Part shown: positions 21,511-34,785 of the stretch, one piece after another
Position numbering within the stretch: the first letter of the stretch is position 1
How the letters are laid out: each line of letters opens with the position of its first letter
DNA from: a gamma proteobacterium HTCC2207
GTDB lineage: Bacteria > Pseudomonadota > Gammaproteobacteria > Pseudomonadales > Porticoccaceae
Reading direction: 5' to 3'
NCBI GenBank assembly: GCA_905182265.1
Contig: CAJJAO010000006.1
Span: 1 to 64,000 of the forward strand
DNA length: 64,000 nucleotides
Made by a program: the position numbers and the translations under genes
The notes under the pieces: model-generated
The model's database searches: none
Told to the model about the DNA's origin: nothing
What the model saw: the letters and a program-made list of their open reading frames with translations, nothing else

Positions 21511-22311
21511 GTGGTCCGTATACTATCAATAGCAAATCAAAAAGGCGGTGTTGGCAAAACAACCACTAGCGTCAACTTAGCGGCCTCTCTTGCCGCCTAC
21601 AAAAAGCGTGTATTGCTGGTTGATATCGATCCGCAAGGCAATGCCACCATGGGATCTGGTGTTAACAAAGCCGACTGCAAACGCAGTATTTACCATGTGT
21701 TAACCGAAAAAAACGCCATTGAAGATGTGATTGTCACTTCCGAGCAGGGTAAATACCACTTGCTGCCCTCTAATGGCGACTTGGTTGCCGCGGAAGTAGA
21801 GCTAATGCAGGAAATTGGTCGGGAGAGTCGCTTGCGCCATGCTATCAAGCGTGTTGCTGCAAACTATGATTACGTCATTATTGACTGCCCACCCTCATTA
21901 AATATGCTCACGGTTAATGCGCTAGTCGCCAGTGACGGCGTGCTTATCCCTATGCAATGTGAGTACTATGCTCTGGAAGGGTTGTCCGCTCTAAATAATA
22001 CGATCCGTCAAATTGCCAAATTAATTAACCCAAGATTGCGTATTGAGGGTATCTTGCGAACAATGTATGACCCTCGCAGCAGCTTGACCAACGCGGTATC
22101 GGCCCAGCTTAGAAAGTATTTCGGTGACCGTGTTTATCGGGTGAGTATTCCCCGTAATGTGCGACTGGCCGAGGCGCCAAGTCATGGCAAGCCAGCGTTG
22201 GCCTATGATAGAAACTCAAAGGGATCTGTTGCGTACCTCGCATTAGCGGGTGAAATACTTCGGCAGGAAAAAGCGGCGCAAGCGCCAAAACCTCAGGCAT
22301 CAGGAAGGTAG
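21511..22311 (+). CDS. parA: chromosome partitioning ATPase ParA (Soj)
   Basis: Deviant Walker A ATPase that drives separation of replicated origins with ParB and parS. The motif KGGVGKTTTSVNLAASLA begins near residue 10, with VDIDPQGNATMGSG and the Walker B VIIDCPPSLNMLTVNAL. 266 residues. The start is GTG 21511 with AAAGGTAA upstream. It lies 11 nt after rsmG and 3 nt before parB, forming the conserved origin-proximal partition operon. Confidence 0.97.
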   Translation: MVRILSIANQKGGVGKTTTSVNLAASLAAYKKRVLLVDIDPQGNATMGSGVNKADCKRSIYHVLTEKNAIEDVIVTSEQGKYHLLPSNGDLVAAEVELMQEIGRESRLRHAIKRVAANYDYVIIDCPPSLNMLTVNALVASDGVLIPMQCEYYALEGLSALNNTIRQIAKLINPRLRIEGILRTMYDPRSSLTNAVSAQLRKYFGDRVYRVSIPRNVRLAEAPSHGKPALAYDRNSKGSVAYLALAGEILRQEKAAQAPKPQASGR

Positions 22312-22314
22312 CAA

Positions 22315-23241
22315 ATGGCAGCAAAACGACAAAGTCTTGGAAAAGGGTTAGATGCTCTGTTAGGCATTCCTGAGGATACAGAACAACTCCAAGACCAGGC
22401 TACCATCGAGCCGTCGACTGCCAACCTCCCAGAACAAATCGTAGAGTCATTGGCCCTGCCAAAAGATGGCACGCTTAGAGACCTACCTGTTGAATTCCTG
22501 CAGCGCGGTCAATATCAGCCACGCCGAGAGTTAAATCCAGAAGCCCTACAAGAACTCGCAAACTCTATTACCACTCAGGGCGTGATGCAGCCCATTATTG
22601 TTCGCCCTATAGGTGAAAATAAATATGAAATTATTGCTGGTGAGCGCCGTTGGCGAGCAACTCAGCAGGCAGGGCTAGATACTATTCCGGCCATTGTTCG
22701 GGAAGTGTCTGATGAAGCGACCATCGCTATGGCGCTTATCGAGAACATTCAGCGGGAAGATCTAAACGCCATGGAAGAGAGTTTAGCTCTTATTCGGCTG
22801 CAGGATGAATTCAGCCTAACCCAACAGCAGGTTGCTGACGCTGTGGGTAAATCTCGCTCTTCGGTCACCAATCTCATGCGACTAGCCTCTTTAGAAAAAG
22901 CGGTGCAAGAGCAATTAGAGCGTGGTGAGCTAGAGCTGGGCCATGCCAAATGTTTGCTAGCTCTTGAAGGTAGCATGCAAATCGGCGCGGCACGCACAGT
23001 GGCGGCCAATGCCATGACCGTAAGGCAGACAGAAGTCCTGGTCAAAAAACTACAAAACCCTGTAGATACAAGTAAAAAGCCCGAACCTACCAATCCTGAT
23101 ATCACTCGGTTGCAGGAAGAGCTGTCTGAAAAGCTCGGTGCTGCAGTCACAATTCAGCACAGCGCCAAAGGCGCCGGTAAGATGATTTTTAAGTACAACA
23201 GCGTCGATGAGCTAGACGGAATCCTCGCCCACATAAAGTGA
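22315..23241 (+). CDS. parB: chromosome partitioning protein ParB (Spo0J)
   Basis: CTP-dependent clamp that loads at parS and spreads. The N-terminal ParA-contacting motif KRQSLGKGLDALLG is followed by the ParB/sulfiredoxin-like CTPase domain (QYQPRR, IIAGERRWRA), the helix-turn-helix (TQQQVADAVGKSRSSVTNLMRL) and a C-terminal dimerisation domain. 308 residues, standard. The matching parS sites are in recF, about 12 kb to the left. Confidence 0.97.
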   Translation: MAAKRQSLGKGLDALLGIPEDTEQLQDQATIEPSTANLPEQIVESLALPKDGTLRDLPVEFLQRGQYQPRRELNPEALQELANSITTQGVMQPIIVRPIGENKYEIIAGERRWRATQQAGLDTIPAIVREVSDEATIAMALIENIQREDLNAMEESLALIRLQDEFSLTQQQVADAVGKSRSSVTNLMRLASLEKAVQEQLERGELELGHAKCLLALEGSMQIGAARTVAANAMTVRQTEVLVKKLQNPVDTSKKPEPTNPDITRLQEELSEKLGAAVTIQHSAKGAGKMIFKYNSVDELDGILAHIK

Positions 23242-23299
23242 GCCTTGAGTATAGGTGTATTGAGCTGACGAATTGACGCAATATACCTGTTATCCTGAG

Positions 23300-23328
23300 T
23301 TGAATATCACCAACACTATACCTATAAT
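23300..23328 (+). promoter_or_regulatory. sigma70-type promoter for the atp operon
   Basis: TTGAAT, a 17-nt spacer and TATAAT lie between parB and atpI. This is the best promoter match seen in the window; the expected start of transcription would leave a leader of about 65 nt before atpI. Confidence 0.75.
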
Positions 23329-23399
23329 GCCGATCCGTTCGAGATGGGCCCCAATTTTTGTTTTGGGCTCGGACACAGGCAGAAAAAGGTGGCCACAAT

Positions 23400-23780
23400 A
23401 TGACTACCATTTTTACACCACCGCTCTATAAGGTAGCGCTGTATCAGATTATTTCCCTGCTTGTAGTTTGTGGGGTTGCGGCTTGGTTCGATAACGTACT
23501 TGCCAGTTCTATTTTGGTTGGTGGTCTGATTCAGATAGGCCCGCAAGCTTGGTTTGCGAGACAGGCTTTTAAATATGCGGGTGCTAGGCAGGTAGATAAG
23601 ATAGTACGCGCTATGTATTGGGGTGAGTCCGGCAAGGTGTTTTTAACCGCTGCGCTGTTTATTACTACCTTTATACTGTGGAAACAGCTTAACTTTTTGG
23701 CCGTTTTCAGTACTTTTATCGTAATGATCCCCGTGCAGTGGTTTATTACGATAAGAATATTGAAGCAGAAGCAAAAGTAG
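23400..23780 (+). CDS. atpI: ATP synthase protein I
   Basis: Small membrane protein that helps assemble the c-ring and may support Mg2+ supply. 126 residues with four hydrophobic segments (for example IISLLVVCGVAAWFDNVLAS). The track start is 14 codons earlier; ATG 23400 with AAGGTGG upstream is preferred. It is the first gene of the atp operon, as in most proteobacteria. Sequence conservation in this family is weak, so the call rests mostly on position and topology. Confidence 0.9.
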   Translation: MTTIFTPPLYKVALYQIISLLVVCGVAAWFDNVLASSILVGGLIQIGPQAWFARQAFKYAGARQVDKIVRAMYWGESGKVFLTAALFITTFILWKQLNFLAVFSTFIVMIPVQWFITIRILKQKQK

Positions 23781-23861
23781 CAAAAACAAATACTGAGGGG
23801 CAATGTAAAAAAGATCCTACTTTTTACATTGCGACCCGAATTAAGAATTGCACTGATTTAA

Positions 23862-24899
<1,038 letters not shown>

Positions 24900-24924
24900 T
24901 TTCACTTTAATATTTAACTACTAA

Positions 24925-25179
<255 letters not shown>

Positions 25180-25223
25180 CAAAAATCAATGATTTTTAAC
25201 TCATCTATTAATGAGGTAATGGC

Positions 25224-25694
25224 GTGAATATTAATTTAACGCTTTTTGGTCAAATGGTGACCTTTGCATTCTTCGTATGGTTTTGTATGAAGTTTGTTTG
25301 GCCAATCATCATTGAGGCTATGGAAGAGCGCCAGAAAAAAATCGCCGATGGACTTGATGCGGCTGACCGTGCCCTGCGTGATCTTGAACTTGCTCAGAAC
25401 AAAGCAACTGATCAAATGAAAGAAGCAAAACAGGAAGCGGCTGGCATTATTGATCAAGCCAACAAGCGAGCGAATCAAATTATTGATGAAGCAAAAGTAC
25501 AAGCAGTAGCCGAAGGTGATCGCCTGAAAGCTGCCGCTGAAGCTGATATCGAGCAAGAAATTAACCGTGCTAAAGAAGAGTTGCGTGCCAAAGTGGCGGG
25601 TCTGGCTCTAGCTGGTGCGGAAAAAGTGCTCGAAGCATCAATTGATGAGAAATCTAATCGCGCGCTTGTCGATAAACTGGCAGCACAGCTGTAA
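25224..25694 (+). CDS. atpF: ATP synthase Fo subunit b
   Basis: Peripheral stalk subunit linking Fo to F1. A single N-terminal membrane helix (about residues 7-25) is followed by a long charged coiled coil, including [20 protein letters not shown]. 156 residues, same as E. coli. The start is GTG 25224 with GAGGTAA upstream; the nearby ATG is out of frame and stops at once. Confidence 0.97.
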   Translation: MNINLTLFGQMVTFAFFVWFCMKFVWPIIIEAMEERQKKIADGLDAADRALRDLELAQNKATDQMKEAKQEAAGIIDQANKRANQIIDEAKVQAVAEGDRLKAAAEADIEQEINRAKEELRAKVAGLALAGAEKVLEASIDEKSNRALVDKLAAQL

Positions 25695-25706
25695 CCGAGG
25701 TTTAAC

Positions 25707-26243
25707 ATGGCAGAATTGAGCACATTAGCTCGGCCCTATGCAAAGGCAGCGTTTGAATTTGCTGCAGATGCCGGGGACCTGCAGGGATGGTCTAAAAGCC
25801 TATCTACTGCGGGAGCTGTTGCACAGCAGGCGGCGGTTGTTAAGTTGTTGAGTTCTCCGAGCTCAACAGCAACACAGCAAGCGGCCGCGGTTATAGAAAT
25901 TTGTGGTGACGAGTTGGGTACAACTGGTCAAAACTTTATTGCGATACTGTCAGAGAATCGACGCTTGCAATTATTGCCACAGATTTCGCATCAGTTTGAA
26001 ATCATGAAAGCTAACCGTGAGAAAGCGGTCGATGTGGAAGTGACAGCAGCGCATGAGATGGATGCTGAACAACAGCAGAAACTCAGCGATGCACTGAGCG
26101 CAAAATTAGAACGCAAAGTAAATATGCAGGTTAGTTTAGATAAGAGCCTGCTGGGTGGTGCGGTAATACGCGCCGGGGACACCGTTATAGACGGGTCTAT
26201 TCGTGGTCGTTTGACCAAACTCGCCGAATCACTAAATTCCTAA
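25707..26243 (+). CDS. atpH: ATP synthase F1 subunit delta
   Basis: Connects the peripheral stalk to the top of F1. It begins with the typical LARPYAKAAFEFAADAG and ends with GGAVIRAGDTVIDGSIRGRLTKL, both diagnostic of the OSCP/delta family. 178 residues, normal. It lies 12 nt after atpF and 16 nt before atpA. Confidence 0.97.
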   Translation: MAELSTLARPYAKAAFEFAADAGDLQGWSKSLSTAGAVAQQAAVVKLLSSPSSTATQQAAAVIEICGDELGTTGQNFIAILSENRRLQLLPQISHQFEIMKANREKAVDVEVTAAHEMDAEQQQKLSDALSAKLERKVNMQVSLDKSLLGGAVIRAGDTVIDGSIRGRLTKLAESLNS

Positions 26244-26259
26244 GGATTGAGGCCAAAGC

Positions 26260-27804
26260 ATGCAGCAACTGAATCCATCAGAAATCAGCGAAATCATCAA
26301 GAGTCGTATCGACAAACTTGATGTTTCGACAGAAGCCCAAAATGAGGGCACCATTGTTTCCGTATCAGACGGTATCATTCGTATTCACGGTCTTGCCGAC
26401 GTGATGTACGGCGAAATGATTGAGTTTGACGGCGGTATTTACGGTATGGCACTTAACCTGGAGCGCGACTCAGTCGGTGCTGTAGTGTTGGGTGATTACC
26501 AAACATTGGCAGAAGGACAAAAAGTCCGATGCACAGGACGTGTATTGGAAGTACCAGTAGGTCCAGAATTGGAAGGTCGCGTTGTCGACGCCCTGGGTAA
26601 CCCTATTGACGGAAAAGGGCCAGTTAATGCAGCCCTTACCGACGCCGTTGAAAAAGTAGCGCCGGGCGTTATTGAGCGTCAGTCTGTTGACCAGCCAGTG
26701 CAAATTGGTTTGAAAGCAGTTGATACCATGGTGCCAATTGGTCGTGGTCAGCGCGAGCTGATCATTGGTGATCGCCAGATCGGTAAGTCAGCTATTGCCG
26801 TCGACGCCATCATTAACCAGAAAGGCTCAGGTATTAAATGTATCTACGTAGCCATTGGTCAAAAAGCCGCTTCTGTTGCTGCCGTTGTGCGCAAACTAGA
26901 AGAGCACGGCGCAATGGAACATACCATTGTTGTTGCTGCTACAGCATCTGATCCAGCCGCTATGCAGTTCTTGGCTCCTTTTGCTGGTTGCTCAATGGGC
27001 GAGTACTACCGCGATCGCGGTCAAGACGCGTTAATTATCTATGATGATTTGACTAAGCAGGCCTGGGCCTACCGTCAAATTTCACTACTGCTGAAGCGTC
27101 CCCCGGGTCGTGAAGCTTACCCTGGTGATGTTTTCTACTTGCACTCCCGTTTGTTGGAGCGCGCAGCACGAGTTAATGCTGACTACGTAGAGAAATTTAC
27201 CAAGGGTGAAGTGAAAGGTAGAACTGGATCATTAACCGCTCTGCCTGTTATTGAAACTCAGGCTGGTGATGTTTCTGCCTTTGTACCAACCAACGTAATT
27301 TCGATTACTGATGGTCAGATCTTCCTTGAAGCAGATATGTTCAACGCCGGTGTTCGTCCAGCGATGAACGCAGGTATCTCTGTATCTCGAGTAGGTGGTG
27401 CGGCACAGACTAAAATTATTAAGAAACTGTCTGGCGGTATTCGTACTGCACTGGCGCAGTATCGTGAGCTAGCGGCATTCTCTCAGTTTGCCTCTGACCT
27501 CGACGAAGCGACTAAAGCACAGCTTGATCATGGTGAGCGCGTCACGGAGCTAATGAAGCAGAAGCAGTACACGCCTCAGAGCATTGCTGAAATGGGCGTC
27601 ATGGTTTATGCGGCTGACAACGGTTTCCTTAAGGCAATCGAAGTTAATAAGATCGGTGATTTTGAAGCGGCCCTGCTCTCTTATATGAAAGCTGAGCACG
27701 GTGATCTGATGGATCAAATTAATCAGTCAGGCGATTACAACGACGACATAGCTGCTGGTTTTAAAGCCGCTTTGGATAAGTTTGTTGCAACCCAAACCTG
27801 GTAA
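26260..27804 (+). CDS. atpA: ATP synthase F1 subunit alpha
   Basis: Non-catalytic nucleotide-binding subunit of the F1 hexamer. The P-loop reads GDRQIGKSA (about residue 170), a mild variant of the common GDRQTGKTA. The segments [15 protein letters not shown] and [29 protein letters not shown] and the arginine-finger region [10 protein letters not shown] are present. 514 residues, standard. Confidence 0.98.
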   Translation: MQQLNPSEISEIIKSRIDKLDVSTEAQNEGTIVSVSDGIIRIHGLADVMYGEMIEFDGGIYGMALNLERDSVGAVVLGDYQTLAEGQKVRCTGRVLEVPVGPELEGRVVDALGNPIDGKGPVNAALTDAVEKVAPGVIERQSVDQPVQIGLKAVDTMVPIGRGQRELIIGDRQIGKSAIAVDAIINQKGSGIKCIYVAIGQKAASVAAVVRKLEEHGAMEHTIVVAATASDPAAMQFLAPFAGCSMGEYYRDRGQDALIIYDDLTKQAWAYRQISLLLKRPPGREAYPGDVFYLHSRLLERAARVNADYVEKFTKGEVKGRTGSLTALPVIETQAGDVSAFVPTNVISITDGQIFLEADMFNAGVRPAMNAGISVSRVGGAAQTKIIKKLSGGIRTALAQYRELAAFSQFASDLDEATKAQLDHGERVTELMKQKQYTPQSIAEMGVMVYAADNGFLKAIEVNKIGDFEAALLSYMKAEHGDLMDQINQSGDYNDDIAAGFKAALDKFVATQTW

Positions 27805-27831
27805 GTCAGAGTAATCGGACAGGCATAAGAA

Positions 27832-30130
<2,299 letters not shown>

Positions 30131-30164
30131 TTTATAAATTGCAGCAAGCAAAGGCAATAAAGAC

Positions 30165-30590
30165 ATGGCTATAACAGTTCATTGTGACATTGTAAGTGCA
30201 GATGAATCCCTGTTCTCTGGGTTGGTCGAGATGGTTGTTGCCACTGGATCCCTAGGTGAGCTGGGTATTACCGCTGGACATGCGCCGCTGCTGAGCGATT
30301 TGCGGCCTGGGCCAGTACGCCTAGTCAAACAGAATGGTGAAGAAGAGATTTACTATCTGTCAGGCGGTTATTTAGAGGTTCAGCCAAACACCATTTCAAT
30401 ATTGGCGGACACAGCAGTCCGTGCAAACGATATTGATGAGGCAGCAGCAGCCGAAGCCGTCAAATCAGCTGAGATGGCCCTGGCCAATCATACTGGTGAG
30501 ATTGAATATTCGAAAGCAGCTTCAATGCTAGCTGAATCGACAGCACAGCTGCGCACAGTGCAGAGTTTACGTAAAAAACTAGGTGGCTGA
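30165..30590 (+). CDS. atpC: ATP synthase F1 subunit epsilon
   Basis: Rotor subunit that inhibits ATP hydrolysis. The N-terminal beta-sandwich has [22 protein letters not shown] and [13 protein letters not shown]; a C-terminal helical hairpin follows. 141 residues, as in E. coli. Last gene of the operon, followed directly by a strong terminator. Confidence 0.97.
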   Translation: MAITVHCDIVSADESLFSGLVEMVVATGSLGELGITAGHAPLLSDLRPGPVRLVKQNGEEEIYYLSGGYLEVQPNTISILADTAVRANDIDEAAAAEAVKSAEMALANHTGEIEYSKAASMLAESTAQLRTVQSLRKKLGG

Positions 30591-30605
30591 TTGTCAGCTG
30601 TCTTA

Positions 30606-30635
30606 AAAAGGGTGGCTTAGCCACCCTTTTTTTTT
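30606..30635 (+). terminator. rho-independent terminator of the atp operon
   Basis: AAAAGGGTGGC-TTA-GCCACCCTTTT is an 11-bp perfect stem with a 3-nt loop followed by more T residues, 15 nt after the atpC stop. Confidence 0.95.
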
Positions 30636-30821
30636 GCCCTCATTATGTTGGTAGCCATCAGCGGTGAAGTTAACGGCCAGTGACCGAAACTTACCGAAGG
30701 GCGCATGGCTCTTGTGTTACAAGCCATATGAAAGTAGCTTTAACAGCTTAATTAGCAGTAAAATCAACGGTTACAACAGCGATACAAATTTCTATAGATC
30801 GGAGTTATTAAAAAACACATC

Positions 30822-32192
30822 ATGCTCAGCACCGATATTGTCATTCTAGCTGCAGGTAAAGGGACTCGTATGCAGTCCAGCCTTCCCAAAGTGCTGCACG
30901 CAATTGCGGGCCAGCCTATGCTTGCCCATGTAATCGCTGCGGCAAACACAGTAGCCAACGGTAACAAAATTATTGTCACCGGCCACGGTGCCGAACAGGT
31001 GGAAAAGGCGACAGCGGATAGCGGTAGTGTTTTTGTACAGCAAAACGAACAGCTAGGAACAGCCCATGCCGTACAAATGGCTGTGCCTCATTTACGTGCC
31101 GAAGCAACCGTGCTCATTTTATATGGGGATGTGCCACTCATTAGTCCAGCCACCATCAACAAAATGCTAGAAGCTGTGTCAGCAAAGCAAATTGGTTTAC
31201 TGACCATCAATCTCGACAACCCAACGGGCTATGGCCGCATTGTTCGTAACAGTGCAGACGAGATTGAATCTATTATTGAACAAAAAGATGCCAGCTCAGA
31301 GCAGCTGTTAATCAACGAGATTAATACTGGTGTCATGGCGCTAGGTGCCCAGCAGTTAATAGACTGGCTACCACAGATAAATAATAACAATGCTCAGGGC
31401 GAATATTATCTAACCGATCTAATCGCCTTGGCTCGTGCCAATGATTACAGTATTACCAGCATTCAACCCACATCGGCAACAGAGGTAGAGGGCGTGAATA
31501 ATAGAATTCAATTGAGTCAGTTAGAGCGTGCACATCAGCTACAACTAGCAGAAGCTCTAATGCTATCTGGTACTACATTAGCAGACCCAAATCGTTTTGA
31601 TCAGCGCGGCAAACTTACAGCCGGAACCGATAACTTTGTCGACGTAAACTGTATTTTTGAAGGCGATGTCGTGATCGGTTCAAATGTGCGCATCGGCGCC
31701 AACTGTCACATCAGCGACAGCAGTATTGGCGATAGCGTAGAGATTAAAGCTAATACCATTATTGAATCATCCCATATTGGCGCTCATGCCATTCTCGGCC
31801 CCTTTGCACGGATTCGTCCCGGTACTAACCTAGGCGAAGGTAGCAAAGTTGGTAATTTCGTAGAAACAAAAAATACGATTGTTGGCAAGGGCAGTAAAAT
31901 AAATCACCTTAGCTACGTCGGCGATGCCGAGCTTGGCGCTAATGTAAATGTAGGCGCAGGGACAATTACCTGTAACTATGATGGTGTGAACAAACATAAA
32001 ACAGATATTGGCGATGGTGCCTTTATTGGGTCAAATAGTACCCTGATTGCTCCAGTGACAATTGGCGAACAGGGGTTTGTCGCCGCGGGCTCCACTGTGA
32101 CAAAAAACGTACCTGCTGATACCTTGGCGGTTAGCCGATCAAAACAACAAAATCTTGAGGGCTGGAAACGCCCCACCAAAAAGGAAGATTAA
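30822..32192 (+). CDS. glmU: bifunctional UDP-N-acetylglucosamine pyrophosphorylase / glucosamine-1-phosphate acetyltransferase
   Basis: Makes UDP-GlcNAc for peptidoglycan and LPS. The N-terminal uridylyltransferase domain starts with IVILAAGKGTRMQSSLPKVL, and the C-terminal half is a left-handed beta helix of hexapeptide repeats with acetyltransferase residues around GAGTITCNYDGVNKHKT. 456 residues, the same as E. coli. It precedes glmS by 3 nt, coupling two sequential steps. Confidence 0.98.
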   Translation: MLSTDIVILAAGKGTRMQSSLPKVLHAIAGQPMLAHVIAAANTVANGNKIIVTGHGAEQVEKATADSGSVFVQQNEQLGTAHAVQMAVPHLRAEATVLILYGDVPLISPATINKMLEAVSAKQIGLLTINLDNPTGYGRIVRNSADEIESIIEQKDASSEQLLINEINTGVMALGAQQLIDWLPQINNNNAQGEYYLTDLIALARANDYSITSIQPTSATEVEGVNNRIQLSQLERAHQLQLAEALMLSGTTLADPNRFDQRGKLTAGTDNFVDVNCIFEGDVVIGSNVRIGANCHISDSSIGDSVEIKANTIIESSHIGAHAILGPFARIRPGTNLGEGSKVGNFVETKNTIVGKGSKINHLSYVGDAELGANVNVGAGTITCNYDGVNKHKTDIGDGAFIGSNSTLIAPVTIGEQGFVAAGSTVTKNVPADTLAVSRSKQQNLEGWKRPTKKED

Positions 32193-32195
32193 TAG

Positions 32196-34031
32196 ATGTG
32201 CGGAATTGTTGGTGCAGCCACCCAGAGAAATGTATATAAAATATTAATTGAAGGCCTTCATCGCCTAGAGTATCGCGGCTATGACTCTGCCGGCCTTTCG
32301 ATTATTGATGAAAATAATATTTTACAAACACGAAAAAATATCGGCAAAGTAGCAGAACTAGAAGCCGTTGCCGCGCAAAATCCTGTTGCCGGCAATACCG
32401 GTATCGCCCACACAAGATGGGCAACCCACGGTGAGCCGAGTACAACAAATTCGCATCCTCATACCTCAGGTAAAGTCTCAGTAGTACATAACGGCATTAT
32501 TGAAAATCATGACAGCCTGCGCACAGAATTGATCGCAGCAGGCTATGAATTTATCTCGGCAACAGATACAGAGGTGGTTGCCCACCTAGTGAACTATTAT
32601 TTAAAACAGGACGACGATACAAATCTGCGCAATGCCGTGCAAAAAACCATCGGCCGTTTGGCAGGCGCCTACGCTTTAGGTGTTATTTCACAGGACCAGC
32701 CAGATACTATTATTGCCGCACGCAGCGGTAGCCCATTGGTTATTGGTGTGGGTATTGATGAGCACTTTATAGCGTCAGACCAAATGGCCTTGCGACAGGT
32801 CACCGACCGCTTTGTATTTTTGGAAGAAGGTGATTTAGTCGACCTGACCAGTGATCGCTATCAGGTTTTTGATGAAAGCGGCAACAGCGTTGAGCGACCT
32901 ATGACGACCCTAGACGAAAAAGACCAGATTGCAGAAAAAGGCGAGTACCGCCACTTTATGCAAAAAGAAATCTTCGAGCAGGCCAAAGTTCTTGGCGATA
33001 CCTTTGCGGGCCGAATTGGTAAAGACAGTATTCATGAAGCCATCTTTGGTTATAAAGCTGAAGATCTTTTTGCCAAGACAAAAGCAATTCATATTATTGC
33101 CTGTGGCACCAGTTTTCACTCAGGCTTAGTGGCAAAGTATTGGTTGGAACACTACGCCGGAATACCCTGCCAGGTTGAGGTTGCTAGTGAATACCGATAC
33201 CGCAATGTTGCTGTACCACAAGGCACATTATTTATTAGTATTTCTCAGTCGGGAGAAACTGCCGACACCTTAGCCGCGTTACACAAAGCGAAACAAAATG
33301 GTTATCTTGGATTTTTGGCAATCTGTAATGTGGCCAATAGTTCATTAGTGAGAGAGTCCGATATCGCATTGATGACTTTAGCCGGCCCCGAGATTGGTGT
33401 GGCATCGACAAAAGCTTTTACTACCCAACTAGTTGCCCTTCAGCTGCTCAGCATTTCCCTAGCAAAACATAATGGCCTTGATGCCGCTACGGAAAAAGAA
33501 CTGGTTCAGAATCTGCATAAGTTGCCCGAGCTCTGCACACAGGTGCTAGCACTAGATACAGTAATTGAAGAAGTGTCAGAGGCTTTTGCTAATAAGCATC
33601 ACGCCTTATTTTTAGGTCGAGGAGAGCAGTATCCGATTGCCCTAGAAGGCGCATTAAAGCTAAAAGAAATTTCTTACATTCACGCCGAAGCCTATCCGTC
33701 CGGTGAATTAAAGCATGGCCCTCTGGCATTGGTTGATGAAGACATGCCAGTGGTGACTGTGGCACCAAATAATGAATTATTAGAAAAACTAAAATCTAAT
33801 TTGCATGAAGTTCGTGCAAGAGGTGGTCAGCTGTTTGTGTTTGCGGATCGCGATTCAGGTTTTGTAAGTGAGCCGGGTATAACTGTTATTGATATGCCCC
33901 ATGTACCCCAAAGTTTAGAAGCGATTATTTATACACTGCCATTACAGATGCTTTCATATCATGTGGCCGTGTTAAAAGGCACGGATGTAGACCAGCCGCG
34001 CAATCTTGCGAAGTCAGTAACCGTCGAATAG
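32196..34031 (+). CDS. glmS: glutamine-fructose-6-phosphate aminotransferase (isomerizing)
   Basis: Makes glucosamine-6-phosphate from fructose-6-phosphate and glutamine, feeding GlmU. The N-terminal nucleophile Cys2 is seen in CGIVGAATQRN, followed by the glutaminase domain (HTRWATHGEPSTTNSHPH) and two SIS domains (ACGTSFHSGLVAKYWLE; SISQSGETADTLAAL). The C-terminal DQPRNLAKSVTVE is canonical. 611 residues. It completes the glmUS pair. Confidence 0.98.
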   Translation: MCGIVGAATQRNVYKILIEGLHRLEYRGYDSAGLSIIDENNILQTRKNIGKVAELEAVAAQNPVAGNTGIAHTRWATHGEPSTTNSHPHTSGKVSVVHNGIIENHDSLRTELIAAGYEFISATDTEVVAHLVNYYLKQDDDTNLRNAVQKTIGRLAGAYALGVISQDQPDTIIAARSGSPLVIGVGIDEHFIASDQMALRQVTDRFVFLEEGDLVDLTSDRYQVFDESGNSVERPMTTLDEKDQIAEKGEYRHFMQKEIFEQAKVLGDTFAGRIGKDSIHEAIFGYKAEDLFAKTKAIHIIACGTSFHSGLVAKYWLEHYAGIPCQVEVASEYRYRNVAVPQGTLFISISQSGETADTLAALHKAKQNGYLGFLAICNVANSSLVRESDIALMTLAGPEIGVASTKAFTTQLVALQLLSISLAKHNGLDAATEKELVQNLHKLPELCTQVLALDTVIEEVSEAFANKHHALFLGRGEQYPIALEGALKLKEISYIHAEAYPSGELKHGPLALVDEDMPVVTVAPNNELLEKLKSNLHEVRARGGQLFVFADRDSGFVSEPGITVIDMPHVPQSLEAIIYTLPLQMLSYHVAVLKGTDVDQPRNLAKSVTVE

Positions 34032-34076
34032 ATTGCTCTTATTAGCTTATAAGAATTAGTTAAAAACACTAAAAGT

Positions 34077-34145
34077 AAAAGGCGCTCTGAAAGCAGACTA
34101 TAAAGACAAGTGGATTTTTGTGTCAGCTTCCAGGGCCTTTTTTTT
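34077..34145 (+). terminator. probable terminator after glmS
   Basis: GGCGCTCTGAAAGC pairs imperfectly with GCTTCCAGGGCC across a 31-nt loop that can itself fold; a run of eight T follows. The stem is imperfect, so confidence is moderate. Confidence 0.5.
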
Positions 34146-34176
34146 ATACGTTGTTATGGCTTATAACACTCGGCAA

Positions 34177-34500
34177 CTAACAGGCCACCATACGAACCGC
34201 CCAAGGCCAAGAGGCTTTAAGAGCTGCATAGGTTGGGAATCCATAAGCTGCAGCTGCGCCCGCAGCGTTAGCCGCATAATGGGCTTTGATAGCACAGGTG
34301 AGTGCGTGAAAGGCTAAGGTACCTAGTAGCAAAAGTAATGCTGCTGCCCCTATTACAAGTAGAGCCGTAGCAGCAGGCGCCAGTGCGGCAAAAAATATAA
34401 TCGCAGCTACTACGATTAGAATTTCTGCACTAAACAACGTGGCTCGGTATACGTTGGCTGTTGCTTTTGAAAGTTGAGTACTACCCTCTTCGTTTAACAT
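34177..34500 (-). CDS. small membrane protein, unknown function
   Basis: 107 residues with two adjacent hydrophobic segments (about residues 22-48, LFSAEILIVVAAIIFFAALA, and 45-66) and an alanine-rich C-terminal part (AANAAGAAAAYGF). AGGGAG lies 8 nt before the ATG at 34500, a good ribosome-binding site, so I take it as real rather than a shadow; the plus-strand ORF across it is weaker. It sits alone between the glmS terminator and a repeat-rich gap upstream of hexR. I do not recognise a family. Confidence 0.6.
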   Translation of the reverse strand: MLNEEGSTQLSKATANVYRATLFSAEILIVVAAIIFFAALAPAATALLVIGAAALLLLLGTLAFHALTCAIKAHYAANAAGAAAAYGFPTYAALKASWPWAVRMVAC

Positions 34501-34556
34501 AGCGTTTCTCCCTAAAAAATAATTCTTCCAAATGAATTGAGGCCATCATGGCCGAC

Positions 34557-34676
34557 TTCTCTGTGGTAACTAACTACTTGGTTTCCAATCATTAGGTACT
34601 TAACTGTTTGGCACCTAAGACCTTGGTCCGCAACTATTTAGTACGTAGCACTTTGGTTTTGAATTAACGGACACAT
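34557..34676. repeat. degenerate 15-nt tandem repeat
   Basis: About seven consecutive 15-nt units approximating AACTAYTTGGTACCT. Clear ones begin at 34572, 34587, 34602, 34617, 34632 and 34647; the flanking units at 34557 and 34662 are weaker. Read on the plus strand the units stay in frame (15 = 5 codons) and give a period-5 peptide-like pattern such as NYLVS, NCLAP, KTLVR, NYLVR, STLVL, interrupted by a stop. The 285-bp gap between the membrane gene and hexR holds nothing else I can name. Confidence 0.65.
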
Positions 34677-34785
34677 AGCCGACGTCTTACCTGTTTGAGA
34701 TAAATGACTATTGGATTAAACGTAGACCAAAATGAGGGCGGTCACAAAACTGTCGCTATGACTGACCGCAAAGAAGGCTAGTATG

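Noticed and set aside
26767-26800. AtpA P-loop variant GDRQIGKSA as a defective site
   Set aside because: Alpha is non-catalytic and the key Gly-Lys-Ser/Thr is intact; similar variants occur in functional enzymes.
30636-30821. Possible riboswitch or glmS-type ribozyme upstream of glmU
   Set aside because: Only a short imperfect hairpin (about 30703-30727) is visible; glmS ribozymes are not expected in this group and lie directly before glmS, where only 3 nt are free.
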